A stretch of 64,000 bases of DNA from Meiothermus sp. QL-1. Lineage in GTDB: Bacteria; Deinococcota; Deinococci; Deinococcales; Thermaceae. Position numbers and translations under genes: made by a program. The notes under the pieces are model-generated. The model saw only the letters and a program-made list of their open reading frames with translations. It did no database searches and had not been told where the DNA came from. The stretch is from assembly GCF_003351145.1 (NCBI RefSeq), contig NZ_QQSV01000002.1:186001-250000 (forward strand), given 5' to 3'. Position 1 is the stretch's first letter. Every line of letters begins with the position of its first letter. Shown here piece by piece: positions 44,293 through 53,169 of the stretch.

Positions 44293-45222
44293 ATGGTCAT
44301 CGAGACCCAAGGCCTGACCAAGCGCTACGGCAAGGTGGTGGCGGTGGAGGACCTGAACCTCGCCATTGAGGCCGGCGAGGTCTACGGCCTTCTGGGCCCC
44401 AACGGCTCCGGTAAGACCACCACCATCCTGATGCTTTTAGGCCTCACCGAGCCCAGCGGGGGCATGGTGCGGGTGCTGGGGCTGGATCCGGTGCGCGAGC
44501 CGCTTTCGCTCAAAAAGCAGGTGGGCTACCTGCCCGACTCGGTGGGCTTTTACGGCGAGATGACCGCCTGGGAGAACCTCTCCTACATCGCCCGGCTCAA
44601 CGGCCTGCCCCGCGCTGTGGCCGAGGAGCGCATCGAGCGGGTGCTGGGGCGGATGGGACTCGGCGAGGTGGCCCACCGGCCGGTGAGCACCTTCTCCAGG
44701 GGTATGCGCCAGCGGCTGGGGCTGGCCGAGGTGCTTCTCAAGGAGCCCAAGGTGGTGATCCTGGACGAGCCCACCTTGGGGCTGGACCCGGAGGCCGCCC
44801 AGGAGTTCTTGCGGATGATCCAGGGGCTGAAGGCTGAGGGCATCACGGTGCTCCTGTCCTCCCACCTTTTGCACCAGGTGCAGGCCATCTGCGACCGGGT
44901 GGGGCTTTTCCACAAGGGGCGGCTGGTGCTGGAGGGTCGGGTGGAGGAGCTGGCCCAGCGGGTGCTGGGGGGGGGCTACCGGATCCGGGTGGGGGCCAGC
45001 CCCCTGGAAGGCCTGGCCGAGCGGCTGGGGGCCTTGCCGGAGGTGAGCCGGGTGAGCGTGGAGGACGGGGAGATTCGGCTCGAGGCGCGCCGGGACATAA
45101 GGCCCCAGGTGGCCCAGGCGGTGCTGGAGGCGGGGGCGGCCCTCACGGGCCTGGCCCTGGAGCAGCCCAGCCTAGACGAGGTGTACGCCCGCTACTTCCA
45201 GGAGGTGCGCCATGCGGCTTAG
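44293..45222 (+). CDS. ABC-2 type transporter ATP-binding protein
   Basis: 309 residues. ATPase domain with Walker [21 protein letters not shown], the Q-loop [19 protein letters not shown], signature [16 protein letters not shown] and Walker [16 protein letters not shown], then a C-terminal regulatory half (about 220-309). Sequence style is that of the NosF/CcmA-like exporters that work with ABC-2 permeases. ATG 44293 is nine bases after the NEW3 gene; the stop overlaps the permease start by 11 bases. Confidence 0.92.
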   Translation: MVIETQGLTKRYGKVVAVEDLNLAIEAGEVYGLLGPNGSGKTTTILMLLGLTEPSGGMVRVLGLDPVREPLSLKKQVGYLPDSVGFYGEMTAWENLSYIARLNGLPRAVAEERIERVLGRMGLGEVAHRPVSTFSRGMRQRLGLAEVLLKEPKVVILDEPTLGLDPEAAQEFLRMIQGLKAEGITVLLSSHLLHQVQAICDRVGLFHKGRLVLEGRVEELAQRVLGGGYRIRVGASPLEGLAERLGALPEVSRVSVEDGEIRLEARRDIRPQVAQAVLEAGAALTGLALEQPSLDEVYARYFQEVRHAA

Positions 45223-46180
45223 CTCGAGGGCCCGCGAAGGCTCGCCCTGGACGGGGCTCTGGGCTGTGTTTTTCAAGGAGATGGCCGACCACCTCTCGAG
45301 CACCCGGATGCGCATCCTGGAGGTGCTGATCCTGCTCTCGGCGGTGGGGGCGGTCTACTCGGGGGCCCAGGTGCTGCGCCAGACGGTGGGCGAAGACCCC
45401 TTCCTGCTTTTGCGGGTGTTCACCGCGGCGCAAGACCCCTTGCCCTCCTTCGTGGCTTTCCTGAGCTTTTTCTTACCCCTGGCGGCCATCGCCCTGGGCT
45501 TTGACGCCATCAACAGCGAGTACAACCGCAACACCCTCTCGCGGGTCCTGGCCCAGCCCATTTACCGCGACGCCCTGCTTTGGGGCAAGTTCCTAGCCGC
45601 TTTGGCCACCCTGGCGGTCATCCTGCTGGCCCTCTTTTTGCTGGTGGTGGGCCTGAGCCTCATCTTCCTGGGGGTACCCCCCGGGGGGGAGGAGGTGGCG
45701 CGGGCTCTGCTCTTCCTTCTGGCTACCCTGGCCTACGCCGGGGTCTGGCTGGGGATTGCCCTGGTGGCCTCGGTGCTCTTCCGCAGCGCAGCCACCTCGG
45801 CCCTGGCGGCCATCGCGGTCTGGCTTTTCTTCGCGCTGTTTTGGGGAATCATCGCCCAGCTTCTGGCCCAGGCCGTGGCCCCCTACGACCCCTTCAACCC
45901 GGAAAGCGAGCTGCGCCAGGCCGAGGCCCTGCTGGCTTTCTCCCGGGTTTCGCCCAACACCCTCTACGCCGAGGCCATTCAGGCCCTTCTGAACCCTGGG
46001 GTGCGGAGCCTGGGACCGGTGCTCATCACCCAGCTCCAGGGGGCCCTCCTGGGCTCGCCCCTTCCCCTGGGGCAGAGCCTCCTCCTGGCCTGGCCCCAGC
46101 TCACTGGGCTCATCGCCCTTACCCTGCTCCTCTTCGCCTTGACCTATGTGCTCTTCCAGCGGCGGGAGGTTCGGGCCTGA
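45212..46180 (+). CDS. ABC-2 type transporter permease (NosY-like)
   Basis: 322 residues with six or so membrane helices. After a cytoplasmic start ([24 protein letters not shown]) comes the ABC-2 pattern including [35 protein letters not shown], the motif shared by NosY-like permeases. It partners the ATPase encoded just before. Its last 62 bases are antisense to thiP, an unusually long convergent overlap even for this compact region. The exported substrate is unknown. Confidence 0.88.
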   Translation: MRLSSRAREGSPWTGLWAVFFKEMADHLSSTRMRILEVLILLSAVGAVYSGAQVLRQTVGEDPFLLLRVFTAAQDPLPSFVAFLSFFLPLAAIALGFDAINSEYNRNTLSRVLAQPIYRDALLWGKFLAALATLAVILLALFLLVVGLSLIFLGVPPGGEEVARALLFLLATLAYAGVWLGIALVASVLFRSAATSALAAIAVWLFFALFWGIIAQLLAQAVAPYDPFNPESELRQAEALLAFSRVSPNTLYAEAIQALLNPGVRSLGPVLITQLQGALLGSPLPLGQSLLLAWPQLTGLIALTLLLFALTYVLFQRREVRA

Positions 46181-47663
46181 GCCCCAGCAAAAGCGCCATG
46201 CAGAGGAGCATCAGCAACAGGGCCAGCACGCTGGCCTCGTGGAAGGGCTGGGCCCCCGGCCGGCCCAGCCGCTCGTAGATGGCCAGCGAAAGGGTGGTCC
46301 ACTCAGGGCGCTGGAGGGTGAGGGTGGCCCCGAACTCGCCCACCCCGGCGGCCAGGGCCAGGGCCAGGCCCGAGAGGGCCGAGGGGCGGACCAGGGGCCA
46401 TTCCACCCGCACAAAGCGGCGCCAGGGGGGAGCACCGAGCACGCGGGCAGCCTCGAGCACCCGCGGCGGCAAGCTTTGCAGCGCGGGCAGAAGGGCCCGG
46501 GCCAGCAGGGGGTAGCTCAAAAGCGCGTAGGCTCCCAACAGCAGCAGCAAGGAGCCCCGCAGCCCCGGGTAGACCAGCAGGTAGCCCAGCCCCACCGCCA
46601 CCGGTGAGACCATCAGGGGTATAAGCCCCAGCAGGTCAAGCCCGCGGGCCCCCCGCCAGACCGCGTAGGCGTAGAGGAAACCCAGGGGAATCACCGCCAG
46701 CATCGCCAGCGCGGCGAAGAGCAGGGTATTCTGCAGGGCCAGGAGGCCTGGGGTGAAGCTGGGGCTTTGCCAGACCGAGACCCAGGCCGAAGGCCGCTCT
46801 AGCGCCCGCCAGATGAGGGCCAGGAGGGGGCTGTAGAGCGCGGTGAAAAAGGCCCCCACCCCCAGGCCTAGGCCCAGGGCGCTCCCCCGTGGCAATACAA
46901 GCGGCGCCTCGCTGCCCTCCAGGCCCACCCCGAGCCGGCCTTGAAGCCGCAGGTAGCCCAGCAGCACCAGGGCGCTGACCCCGATCTGCATCAGCACCAG
47001 GGCGCTGGCCTCGGGAAAGGCCAGGCGCTGTGCCAGGGCCTGGTAGGTAGCCACCTCGAGCGTGGCCCATCCCGGCCCTCCCAAAAGAAGCGGGACCCCG
47101 AAGCTGGTGAAGCTGTAGAGGAAGACCAGGCTGCCGCTGGAAAGAAGGGCCGGAGCCAGCAGGGGCACCCCCACCCGCAGGTAGGCCCGCAGGGGGCTGG
47201 CCCCCAGGGTGCGGGCCGCGGCCAGGGGAGGGGCCAGCAAGGGCAGCAGGGCCACCAGCGGCCGCAGCACCAGGCCCAGGTTGTAGAGCGCGCTGGCCCA
47301 GAAGAGAACCCAGGGGGTGCCGTAGAGGTTTACCCCCAGCGCCCCCCGCGGCCCCACCAGGGCCAAGAAGCCCATGGCTACCACCAGAGGGGGCAGGACG
47401 AAGGGCACCACGGAGAAGGCCAGCCAGAACCCCCGCCCCCAAAACCGGTAGCGAAAGGCATAGGCCAGCGGCAGGGCCAGCAGCAGGCAGAGCAGCGAGG
47501 AGCCCAGCCCGTAGGCCAGGCTCCAGCCCAGCCGGGCCAGATAATAGGGGTCGGCCAGGGCCTGCCCGAAGCCTTCCCCCAGCCCCAGGGCCACAATCCG
47601 CCCCAGAGGGTAGAAAAGCGCCAGCGCCAGGAAGAGAAGCACCGGCAGGGCCAGCCAGCGCAT
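46119..47663 (-). CDS. thiP: Thiamine-type ABC transporter permease, fused dimer (ThiP)
   Basis: 514 residues with about twelve membrane helices in two homologous halves, each with an EAA-type loop ([25 protein letters not shown] and [27 protein letters not shown]). Fused FbpB/ThiP-like permeases carry thiamine or iron. The gene directly follows thiB, which lies behind a TPP riboswitch, so thiamine, thiamine phosphate or a thiamine precursor is the likely substrate. No thiQ ATPase is encoded in the window; it must be elsewhere or shared. The 3' end overlaps the convergent ABC-2 permease by 62 bases. Confidence 0.88.
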   Translation of the reverse strand: MRWLALPVLLFLALALFYPLGRIVALGLGEGFGQALADPYYLARLGWSLAYGLGSSLLCLLLALPLAYAFRYRFWGRGFWLAFSVVPFVLPPLVVAMGFLALVGPRGALGVNLYGTPWVLFWASALYNLGLVLRPLVALLPLLAPPLAAARTLGASPLRAYLRVGVPLLAPALLSSGSLVFLYSFTSFGVPLLLGGPGWATLEVATYQALAQRLAFPEASALVLMQIGVSALVLLGYLRLQGRLGVGLEGSEAPLVLPRGSALGLGLGVGAFFTALYSPLLALIWRALERPSAWVSVWQSPSFTPGLLALQNTLLFAALAMLAVIPLGFLYAYAVWRGARGLDLLGLIPLMVSPVAVGLGYLLVYPGLRGSLLLLLGAYALLSYPLLARALLPALQSLPPRVLEAARVLGAPPWRRFVRVEWPLVRPSALSGLALALAAGVGEFGATLTLQRPEWTTLSLAIYERLGRPGAQPFHEASVLALLLMLLCMALLLGLRPEPPAAGRAHRSRRRGAG

Positions 47664-48728
47664 CTACCGCCGGGCCTTCACCGCCTGGGCGCTTTGCCCC
47701 TGCAGCACCACCTGGGTCCACTCCCTGATCCAGCGTTCGCGGTTTTGCCGGATCTGTTGGGGGCTGAGCCGGGCCGGTTGGGGGGGTACCTCGGCAAAGC
47801 GGAAGACCTCGGGCAGCCTGGCGTCGCGCCGGGCCGGGTAGACCCACATCTCGGTGGGGATGTTTTCCTGCACCGGGCGCGAGATGAGCCAGTCCACGAA
47901 GCGCTGGGCCGCCCGCAGGTTGCGGGTCCCCTTCAGGATGCCCACGTACTCGATTTGGAAAAAGGCGCTGCCGGGCAGGAACAGGTTGGCCGTGGGCGGC
48001 TCGCTGGGTTTGGGCCTGGCCTCGCTGTAGTAGAGCTCGGCGGCAGGGCTGGTGCTGTAGGAGACCACCAGGGGTCGGTCCCCCCCTGCACGGGTGAAGT
48101 GGGTGTAGTAGGCCTCGCTCCACCCGCTCACCACCCGCACCCCGTTCTTGCGCAGCTCCTCCCAGAACTCCAGGTAGCCCTCCTCGCCGAACGAAGCCAC
48201 CGTGGCCAGCAAGAAGGCCAGCCCCGGCGAGCTGGTGGCGGGGTTCTGCACCACCAGCAGCCTGGCGAAGGCCGGAGCGGCCAGGTCGCCGAAGCGCTGG
48301 GGCAGGGGGCGGTCTTTGAAGTAGGCCCGGTCGTAGTTGAGGGCCACGTAGCCGAAGTCCACCGGGGTGGCCCGGAAGGTCTGGTCGAGCAGGAGTTCAG
48401 GGCGCAGGCTGGCCAGCTCGGGCGAGCGGTAGGGCTGCAGGATATCGGCCTCCAGGGCGCGCGAGAGCAGGGTATTGTCGAAGCCGTAGATCACATCGGC
48501 AATGGGGGCGCTTCTGCTCAGGATGGCCTTGTTGAGCATCTCCCCTGCGTCGCCCCCTTTCAGAAAGCGCAGCCGGAGGCCCGCTTCCCGCTCGAAGCGG
48601 GCGACCAGGTTCTTGTCCAGGCTGAAGCTGTCGTGGGTGAGGATGGTCAGGGTGGGCGGCTGGGCTAGGGCAGGGGCCAGGGCGGCGAGCGCCAGACCGA
48701 GCCAGAAGGCCCATCGGTTGGGGTACAT
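47664..48728 (-). CDS. thiB: Thiamine ABC transporter substrate-binding protein (ThiB/TbpA)
   Basis: 354 residues with a signal peptide of about 22 residues ending LAPALAQ. The mature start PTLTILTHDSFSLDKNLVARFEREAGLRLRFLKGGDAGEMLNKAIL and the segment DVIYGFDNTLLSRALE match ThiB/TbpA thiamine-binding proteins, as does LVVQNPATSSPGLAFLLAT. A TPP riboswitch stands directly upstream and the start ATG 48728 is eight bases after AGGAGG, which lies inside the predicted expression-platform hairpin, so intracellular TPP should shut the operon off. thiP follows with no gap. Confidence 0.93.
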   Translation of the reverse strand: MYPNRWAFWLGLALAALAPALAQPPTLTILTHDSFSLDKNLVARFEREAGLRLRFLKGGDAGEMLNKAILSRSAPIADVIYGFDNTLLSRALEADILQPYRSPELASLRPELLLDQTFRATPVDFGYVALNYDRAYFKDRPLPQRFGDLAAPAFARLLVVQNPATSSPGLAFLLATVASFGEEGYLEFWEELRKNGVRVVSGWSEAYYTHFTRAGGDRPLVVSYSTSPAAELYYSEARPKPSEPPTANLFLPGSAFFQIEYVGILKGTRNLRAAQRFVDWLISRPVQENIPTEMWVYPARRDARLPEVFRFAEVPPQPARLSPQQIRQNRERWIREWTQVVLQGQSAQAVKARR

Positions 48729-48757
48729 AAAAACTCCCTCCTTGTCATCGGGAGGGG
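48729..48757 (-). terminator. TPP riboswitch expression platform (SD-sequestering hairpin / terminator)
   Basis: On the minus strand CCCTCC and GGAGGG pair over a 9-nt loop, followed by AGTTTTT and the ATG of thiB. The 3' arm is the Shine-Dalgarno itself, so the hairpin could block translation, and the T5 tract could also end transcription. Its loop carries CGATGACA, which can instead pair with the riboswitch 5' strand. Confidence 0.6.
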
Positions 48758-48842
48758 TGTCATGCTCCCTACGGCGGTACGAACCGCATCAGGTTCAAAG
48801 GGTCTCTCTCAGCCCGGGCTCCGGGCACCCCCGATGACACCC
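48755..48842 (-). ncRNA. TPP riboswitch (THI element) controlling thiBP
   Basis: Read on the minus strand the element shows every conserved block: GGGGGTGCCC, GGCTGAGAGAGACCC, GAACCTGATGCGG and CCGTAGGGA. The closing helix P1 is GGGTGTCAT (48842-48834) with ATGACACCC (48763-48755), nine perfect pairs. It binds thiamine pyrophosphate and lies 27 bases before thiB. TATCAT at 48850-48845, overlapping its 5' edge, is a plausible -10. Confidence 0.96.
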
Positions 48843-48877
48843 GGATGATACGCTTCGGGGAAGAGACCGTACAGGCC

Positions 48878-49705
48878 CTAGCTTACGGTCTGGGTGGCCA
48901 CAATCCAGAAGCCAGGGTACTTTTCGCGAAGCCGCTGGGCGAGGAAGCGGGCCTGGTCCTCGTCCTCGGCCAGGCCGAAGAGGGTGGCGCCCGAGCCCGA
49001 GAGGAGCACCCCCCTGAGGCCGATGCGGTAGAGCTCGAGCTTGAGCTGCTCCAAGTAGGGGTGGAGGCCAAATACGGGCCTTTCCAGGGTATTCCAGTAG
49101 GGGGGCTCGGCCCCGGCCCGAAGGGCTTCCAGGATGCCCGGCAGGTCCAGCTCGGGCTGCCACATCGCGGGGGTCAGCCCCCGATAGGCCTCGGCCGACG
49201 AGACCGCCAGCCCCGGGTTGACCAGCACCAGGTGGATGGCCTGGAAGGGCAGGGGCGTAAGCCTTTCCCCAATCCCCCTACCCTCGGCCAGGCCCCCCAG
49301 GAGAAAGAAGGGCACGTCGGCCCCGAGCTGCCGGGCCAGGGCGAATAGGTCAAGGTCCGCAGGGTAGAGCCGGGCCAGGGCCTTGAGCGTGGCCGCGGCG
49401 TTGGAGGAGCCCCCACCAAGCCCTGAGGCCAGCGGCAGCCTTTTCTCCAGCACCGCCCGCACCCCCCCAGGCCGGCCCGCGGCCTCCAGGTAGGCCGCTG
49501 CAGCCCGGTAGACCAGGTTGTCCTGGGTGGAGGGGAGGGAAGCGCCCCTGACCTCGAGGCTTATCCCCTCGGGGGCGGCTTCAATCCAGAGCCGATCGGT
49601 CACTGCCAGCGCGGCAAAGAGGGTGTGCAGCTCGTGGTAGCCATCGCTGCGGCGCCCCAGGACCGAGAGCCCTAGGTTGACCTTGGCGGGGGCTAGGACC
49701 TCCAC
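48878..49705 (-). CDS. ispE: 4-diphosphocytidyl-2-C-methyl-D-erythritol kinase IspE
   Basis: 275-residue GHMP kinase. LAPAKVNLGLSVLGRRSDGYHEL at the N-terminus binds substrate (Lys and Asn-Leu), the ATP loop is PLASGLGGGSSNAAATL, and the C-terminal GVLLSGSGATLFGL is the third GHMP motif. It phosphorylates CDP-methylerythritol in the MEP isoprenoid pathway. GTG 49705 overlaps the end of ispD by 13 bases, so the two consecutive pathway steps are coupled. It lies upstream of the TPP riboswitch on the same strand. Confidence 0.95.
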   Translation of the reverse strand: MEVLAPAKVNLGLSVLGRRSDGYHELHTLFAALAVTDRLWIEAAPEGISLEVRGASLPSTQDNLVYRAAAAYLEAAGRPGGVRAVLEKRLPLASGLGGGSSNAAATLKALARLYPADLDLFALARQLGADVPFFLLGGLAEGRGIGERLTPLPFQAIHLVLVNPGLAVSSAEAYRGLTPAMWQPELDLPGILEALRAGAEPPYWNTLERPVFGLHPYLEQLKLELYRIGLRGVLLSGSGATLFGLAEDEDQARFLAQRLREKYPGFWIVATQTVS

Positions 49706-50331
49706 AACCGCGCCACCCCCTCGGCCAGCAGCAGGTCTTCGGGATAGGTCACCTTGAACATCCGCCGGTCGCCCTCCACCAGGGCCACCGGATGGCCCAT
49801 GGCCCGCACCAGCTGGGCGTCATCGGTGTAGACCCGGTTTTCCAGGCGGGCCCGCTGGTGGGCTTCCCACAAGAGCGACCGCCAGAAACCCTGGGGGGTC
49901 TGGACCAACCGGTGGTGTTCGCGGGGCACCACCACGCCGTACCGGCCCTCCTCCTCCTGCACCAGCGTGTCGGGCACCGGCACCACCAGGGTGGCCGCCC
50001 CGGTTTGCTCCACCGCTGCCAGCAGCCGCCTCACCGCCTCCTGCACCACGAAGGGCCGGGCCACGTCGTGCACCAGCACCACGTCCCCTGTGGCAGCTTC
50101 CAGCAGGTGGTAGACGCTTTCCTGCCGGGTGCGCCCCCCAGGCACCACCCTGGCCGGTAGGCCCTCCACCATCCTCCCAGGCGGCAGGGCCACCACCCGC
50201 TCCTCCGCCCAGGCGAAGGCCTCCAGGGCCCAGGCCAGCAGGGTCTTGCCCCCCACCTCCAAAAAGGCCTTGGGTCCCCGCCCGATTCGCTCGCCCGCGC
50301 CCGCCGCCGGCAACAACACCGAGACCCTCAC
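49693..50331 (-). CDS. ispD: 2-C-methyl-D-erythritol 4-phosphate cytidylyltransferase IspD
   Basis: 212 residues. The nucleotidyltransferase start VLLPAAGAGERIGRGPKAFLEVGGKTLL, HDVARPFV, and TDDAQLVRAMGHPVALVEGDRRMFKVTYPEDL are all diagnostic of IspD. It makes CDP-methylerythritol from CTP. GTG 50331 is preceded by TAGCAT at 50343-50338 with six bases between, so the transcript is probably leaderless; an out-of-frame ATG at 50339 is irrelevant. The promoter is back to back with that of uppP. Confidence 0.94.
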   Translation of the reverse strand: MRVSVLLPAAGAGERIGRGPKAFLEVGGKTLLAWALEAFAWAEERVVALPPGRMVEGLPARVVPGGRTRQESVYHLLEAATGDVVLVHDVARPFVVQEAVRRLLAAVEQTGAATLVVPVPDTLVQEEEGRYGVVVPREHHRLVQTPQGFWRSLLWEAHQRARLENRVYTDDAQLVRAMGHPVALVEGDRRMFKVTYPEDLLLAEGVARLWRS

Positions 50332-50386
50332 GTCTGCATGCTACCGCACCGGTCAGGTCTCCATCTGGACATGGTATCCTCGGCCC

Positions 50387-51163
50387 GTGACGGTTTTCGA
50401 GGCGCTCATCCTGGGGATTCTGGAGGGGGTCACCGAGTTTTTGCCCATCTCCTCCACCGGCCACCTGACCCTGGCGGCCCATCTTTTGGGGCTGGACATA
50501 GCCCACGACCCCTTTTTGAAGAGCTTCGTCGTGGTGATTCAACTGGGGGCCATCCTGGCCGTATTGACGCTCTATTTCAGGCGCTTTTTGCGCGATGCTG
50601 AGGTCTGGAAGCGCATCATTCTGGCCTTTATTCCCACCGGGGTGCTGGGTTTTTTGCTGGCCGATGTGATAGAAAACGTGTTTTTGGGCAACGACCTGGT
50701 GGTGGTGGTGAACCTGGTAGGGGTGGGGGTGCTCCTGCTTTTTGTGGACCGCTGGCTCGAGCGGCACAAGCGCTACGATGATGTGAACCAGGTGCCCCCT
50801 TTACAGGCCATGCTCATCGGCTTCTTCCAGGCCCTGGCCATGATGCCGGGGGTCTCGCGCAGCGGGGCCACCATCGTGGGGGGGATGGCCCTGGGCATGG
50901 CCCGCCGGGCTGCCGCGGAGTTCTCCTTTATTTTGGCGGTGCCCACCATGCTCTCGGCTACCGGGTTTTCCCTGGTGCGCCATCTGGATGAGTTCCGCGC
51001 CGATAGTTGGCTGCTGTTGGCGGTGGGCTTCTTTTCGGCCTTCCTGGCGGCTTTGCTCACCGTGCGCTGGTTGCTGGAATTCGTGAGCCGGAGCAGCTTC
51101 GTGCCCTTCGCCGTATACCGCATCGTGGTCGGGGTGGTCTACGGGGTTTTCTTCCTGCGCTAG
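50387..51163 (+). CDS. uppP: Undecaprenyl-diphosphatase UppP/BacA
   Basis: 258 residues, about eight membrane helices. The signature GILEGVTEFLPISSTGHLTLAAHLL holds the (E/Q)xxxE motif, and MMPGVSRSGATIVGGMALGMAR is the second active-site PGxSRSGATI motif. It regenerates the C55-P carrier for wall synthesis and confers bacitracin resistance. I start at GTG 50387, six bases after TATCCT and matching the family N-terminus; longer open frames upstream lie within ispD. It is divergent from ispD and shares CTAG with ubiX. Confidence 0.95.
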   Translation: MTVFEALILGILEGVTEFLPISSTGHLTLAAHLLGLDIAHDPFLKSFVVVIQLGAILAVLTLYFRRFLRDAEVWKRIILAFIPTGVLGFLLADVIENVFLGNDLVVVVNLVGVGVLLLFVDRWLERHKRYDDVNQVPPLQAMLIGFFQALAMMPGVSRSGATIVGGMALGMARRAAAEFSFILAVPTMLSATGFSLVRHLDEFRADSWLLLAVGFFSAFLAALLTVRWLLEFVSRSSFVPFAVYRIVVGVVYGVFFLR

Positions 51164-51744
51164 AGCTCGAGTTCCTCCACCTCTCCCCAGCGCGGGGCCC
51201 GCTCGTACTCCAGGCCGAAGAGGTCCAGCACGCGCTGGGTCAGGAAGGCCAGCAGGTCCTCGATGCGCCTGGGCTTGTGGTAGAAGCCCGGCGCAGCCGG
51301 GAGAATGGTGGCCCCAGCCTGGGCGGCCTTGACCATGGCCTCCAGACTGGGCAGGGGTAGGGGGGCCTCGCGCGGCACCAGGACCAGCGGCCGGCGCTCC
51401 TTGAGGGTCACGTAGGCCGCGCGGGTGAGCAGGTTGTCGGCCAGGCCATGGGCGATCTTGGCCAGGGTGGTGGCGCTGCAGGGCACCACCACCATGCCCA
51501 GGGTGCGAAAACTGCCCGAGGCGATGGCCGCACCCAGGTCGCTGCTACGGTGCACCACGTGGGCCAGGGCCTCCACCGCCTCCACGCTCTGCCCCGCCTC
51601 TTCCACCAGCACCCGCTTGGCCCCTGGGGTCATGACCAGGTGCACCTCTACCTCCGGCACCCGCTGCAGGGTCTGGAGCAGGTCTATGGCGTAGGGCATC
51701 CCCGAGGCGCCCGAGAGGCCCACCACGAGCCGCTTGCGTTTCAT
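51160..51744 (-). CDS. ubiX: Flavin prenyltransferase UbiX
   Basis: 194 residues of flavoprotein fold: LVVGLSGASGMPYAIDLLQTL binds FMN, LGMVVVPCSATTLAKIAHGLADNLLTRAA and the C-terminal LVLVPREAPL..P are UbiX signatures, with Glu in KERRPLVLVPRE. It joins dimethylallyl phosphate and FMN to make prenylated FMN, the cofactor of UbiD-family enzymes such as that at 10781-12601. TAAACT ends six bases before ATG 51744, the leaderless layout. Confidence 0.95.
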   Translation of the reverse strand: MKRKRLVVGLSGASGMPYAIDLLQTLQRVPEVEVHLVMTPGAKRVLVEEAGQSVEAVEALAHVVHRSSDLGAAIASGSFRTLGMVVVPCSATTLAKIAHGLADNLLTRAAYVTLKERRPLVLVPREAPLPLPSLEAMVKAAQAGATILPAAPGFYHKPRRIEDLLAFLTQRVLDLFGLEYERAPRWGEVEELEL

Positions 51745-51789
51745 AAGCCGAGTTTAGCGGGAAGTCCGGCGGGCGAATGCAGCCCAGGC

Positions 51790-53166
51790 CTATTCTTCGT
51801 CGGGCGGTTGCCAGGGGAGGCCCTGGAAGAACTCCTGCACCAGCCTGCCCAAAAGCCCCCCCAGGAGCAAAAGGCCGATCAGGTTGGGGATGGCCATGAG
51901 GCCGTTGAGGGTGTCGGCCACGCTGGTGAGGGCAGCCAGCCCGCCTAAAGGCCCCACGAAGGCGAAGGCCACGAAGGTGAGCCGGTAGGGCCAGCGGATG
52001 CCCTCGCCGAAGAGATAGGCCGCAGCCTCCTCGCCGTAGAAGCCCCAGGCCACCATGGTGCCCAGGGCGAAGACCGCCAGCATCAGGGCCAGCATGGCCA
52101 CCCCCAGGGGGTGCTCGGCGAAGAGAAAGCGGGCCGCTTCCACCCGGTCCCCACCCAAAAAGCGCTCCCAGAGCCCGCTGGCCAGGAAGGTGAGGGCAGT
52201 GAGGGTGGTTACGAGGAGGCTCACCAGCATCTCTGTGAGCCCCCAAAAGCCCTGGCGCACCGGATGGTCTACCTGGGCCTGGGCGTGGGCAATGGCCGCC
52301 GAGCCCAGGCCGGCCTCATTGGCGAAGATGCCGCGCCCCACCCCGGCCTTCAGGATCTCAGCAAGCCCCAGCGAGATGGCCGTACCGGCTGCGCCCCCCG
52401 CTACGGCCTCGAAGCTCAGGGCAGAGCTGAAGACCAGGGCCAGGGCCCGGGGTATGTCGGCCAGGTGCAGGACCAGGAGGGGCAGCACCCCCAGCAGGAA
52501 GAGGGCCAGCTTGACGGGCACCACGAACTGGGCGAAGCGGGCCACCCGGCGGATGCCCCCCCCCAGAAGCACCCCCACCAGCACCGCCAGCAATAGCCCG
52601 GTGATGGCCGGGGGTACCCGGAACTCCTGGGCCAGCGCGTTGCCCACGGCTCCGGCCTGGGTAAGGTTCCCGATGCCAAAGGCGGCCAGGGCGGTGAAGA
52701 GGGCGAAGAGGGCCGCAAGCCAGGCCATCCTCTTACCCAGTCCGTAGCGGATGTAGACCATGGGCCCCCCCATGACCGAGCCGTCGGTGTACTGGCGGCG
52801 AAAGTGAACCGCCAGCACGGCTTCGGCGAACTTGGTGGCCATTCCCACCAGGTAGGCCAACCACATCCAGAGCACCGCCCCAGGCCCCCCCACCAGAACC
52901 GCCCCCACCATGCCCACCAGGTGTCCGGTGCCCACCGTGGCGGACATCGCTACCATGGCGGCCTGGAAGGGGGTGATCTGGCCCCCGAAGCTATAGGAGC
53001 GCTCCCGGATGGCCCCCAGGGTCTCGCGCAGCGCCACCCCCAGGCGGGTTAGCTGGGGAAAGCCGGCGCGGACCGATAGGTATAGGCCCACCAGGATGAA
53101 GACCAGCATCATGCCCGGACCGTAGACGGCTTGGTTGACCAGGTCGTTGAGGGCGAGGAAGTCCAT
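51790..53166 (-). CDS. Sodium:alanine symporter, AGCS family
   Basis: 458 residues with eleven or so membrane helices. The AGCS signature GGQITPFQAAMVAMSATVGTGHLVGMVGAVLVGGPGAVLWMWL and TKFAEAVLAVHFRR is present, as is the block GIFANEAGLGSAAIAHAQAQVDHPVRQG with its conserved Asn-Glu-Ala-Gly-Leu-Gly. It should import alanine, glycine or a related amino acid with Na+. TACACT ends six bases before ATG 53166; this box overlaps the stop of the DUF4388 gene, so it may have both operon readthrough and its own start. Confidence 0.93.
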   Translation of the reverse strand: MDFLALNDLVNQAVYGPGMMLVFILVGLYLSVRAGFPQLTRLGVALRETLGAIRERSYSFGGQITPFQAAMVAMSATVGTGHLVGMVGAVLVGGPGAVLWMWLAYLVGMATKFAEAVLAVHFRRQYTDGSVMGGPMVYIRYGLGKRMAWLAALFALFTALAAFGIGNLTQAGAVGNALAQEFRVPPAITGLLLAVLVGVLLGGGIRRVARFAQFVVPVKLALFLLGVLPLLVLHLADIPRALALVFSSALSFEAVAGGAAGTAISLGLAEILKAGVGRGIFANEAGLGSAAIAHAQAQVDHPVRQGFWGLTEMLVSLLVTTLTALTFLASGLWERFLGGDRVEAARFLFAEHPLGVAMLALMLAVFALGTMVAWGFYGEEAAAYLFGEGIRWPYRLTFVAFAFVGPLGGLAALTSVADTLNGLMAIPNLIGLLLLGGLLGRLVQEFFQGLPWQPPDEE

Positions 53167-53169
53167 GGG

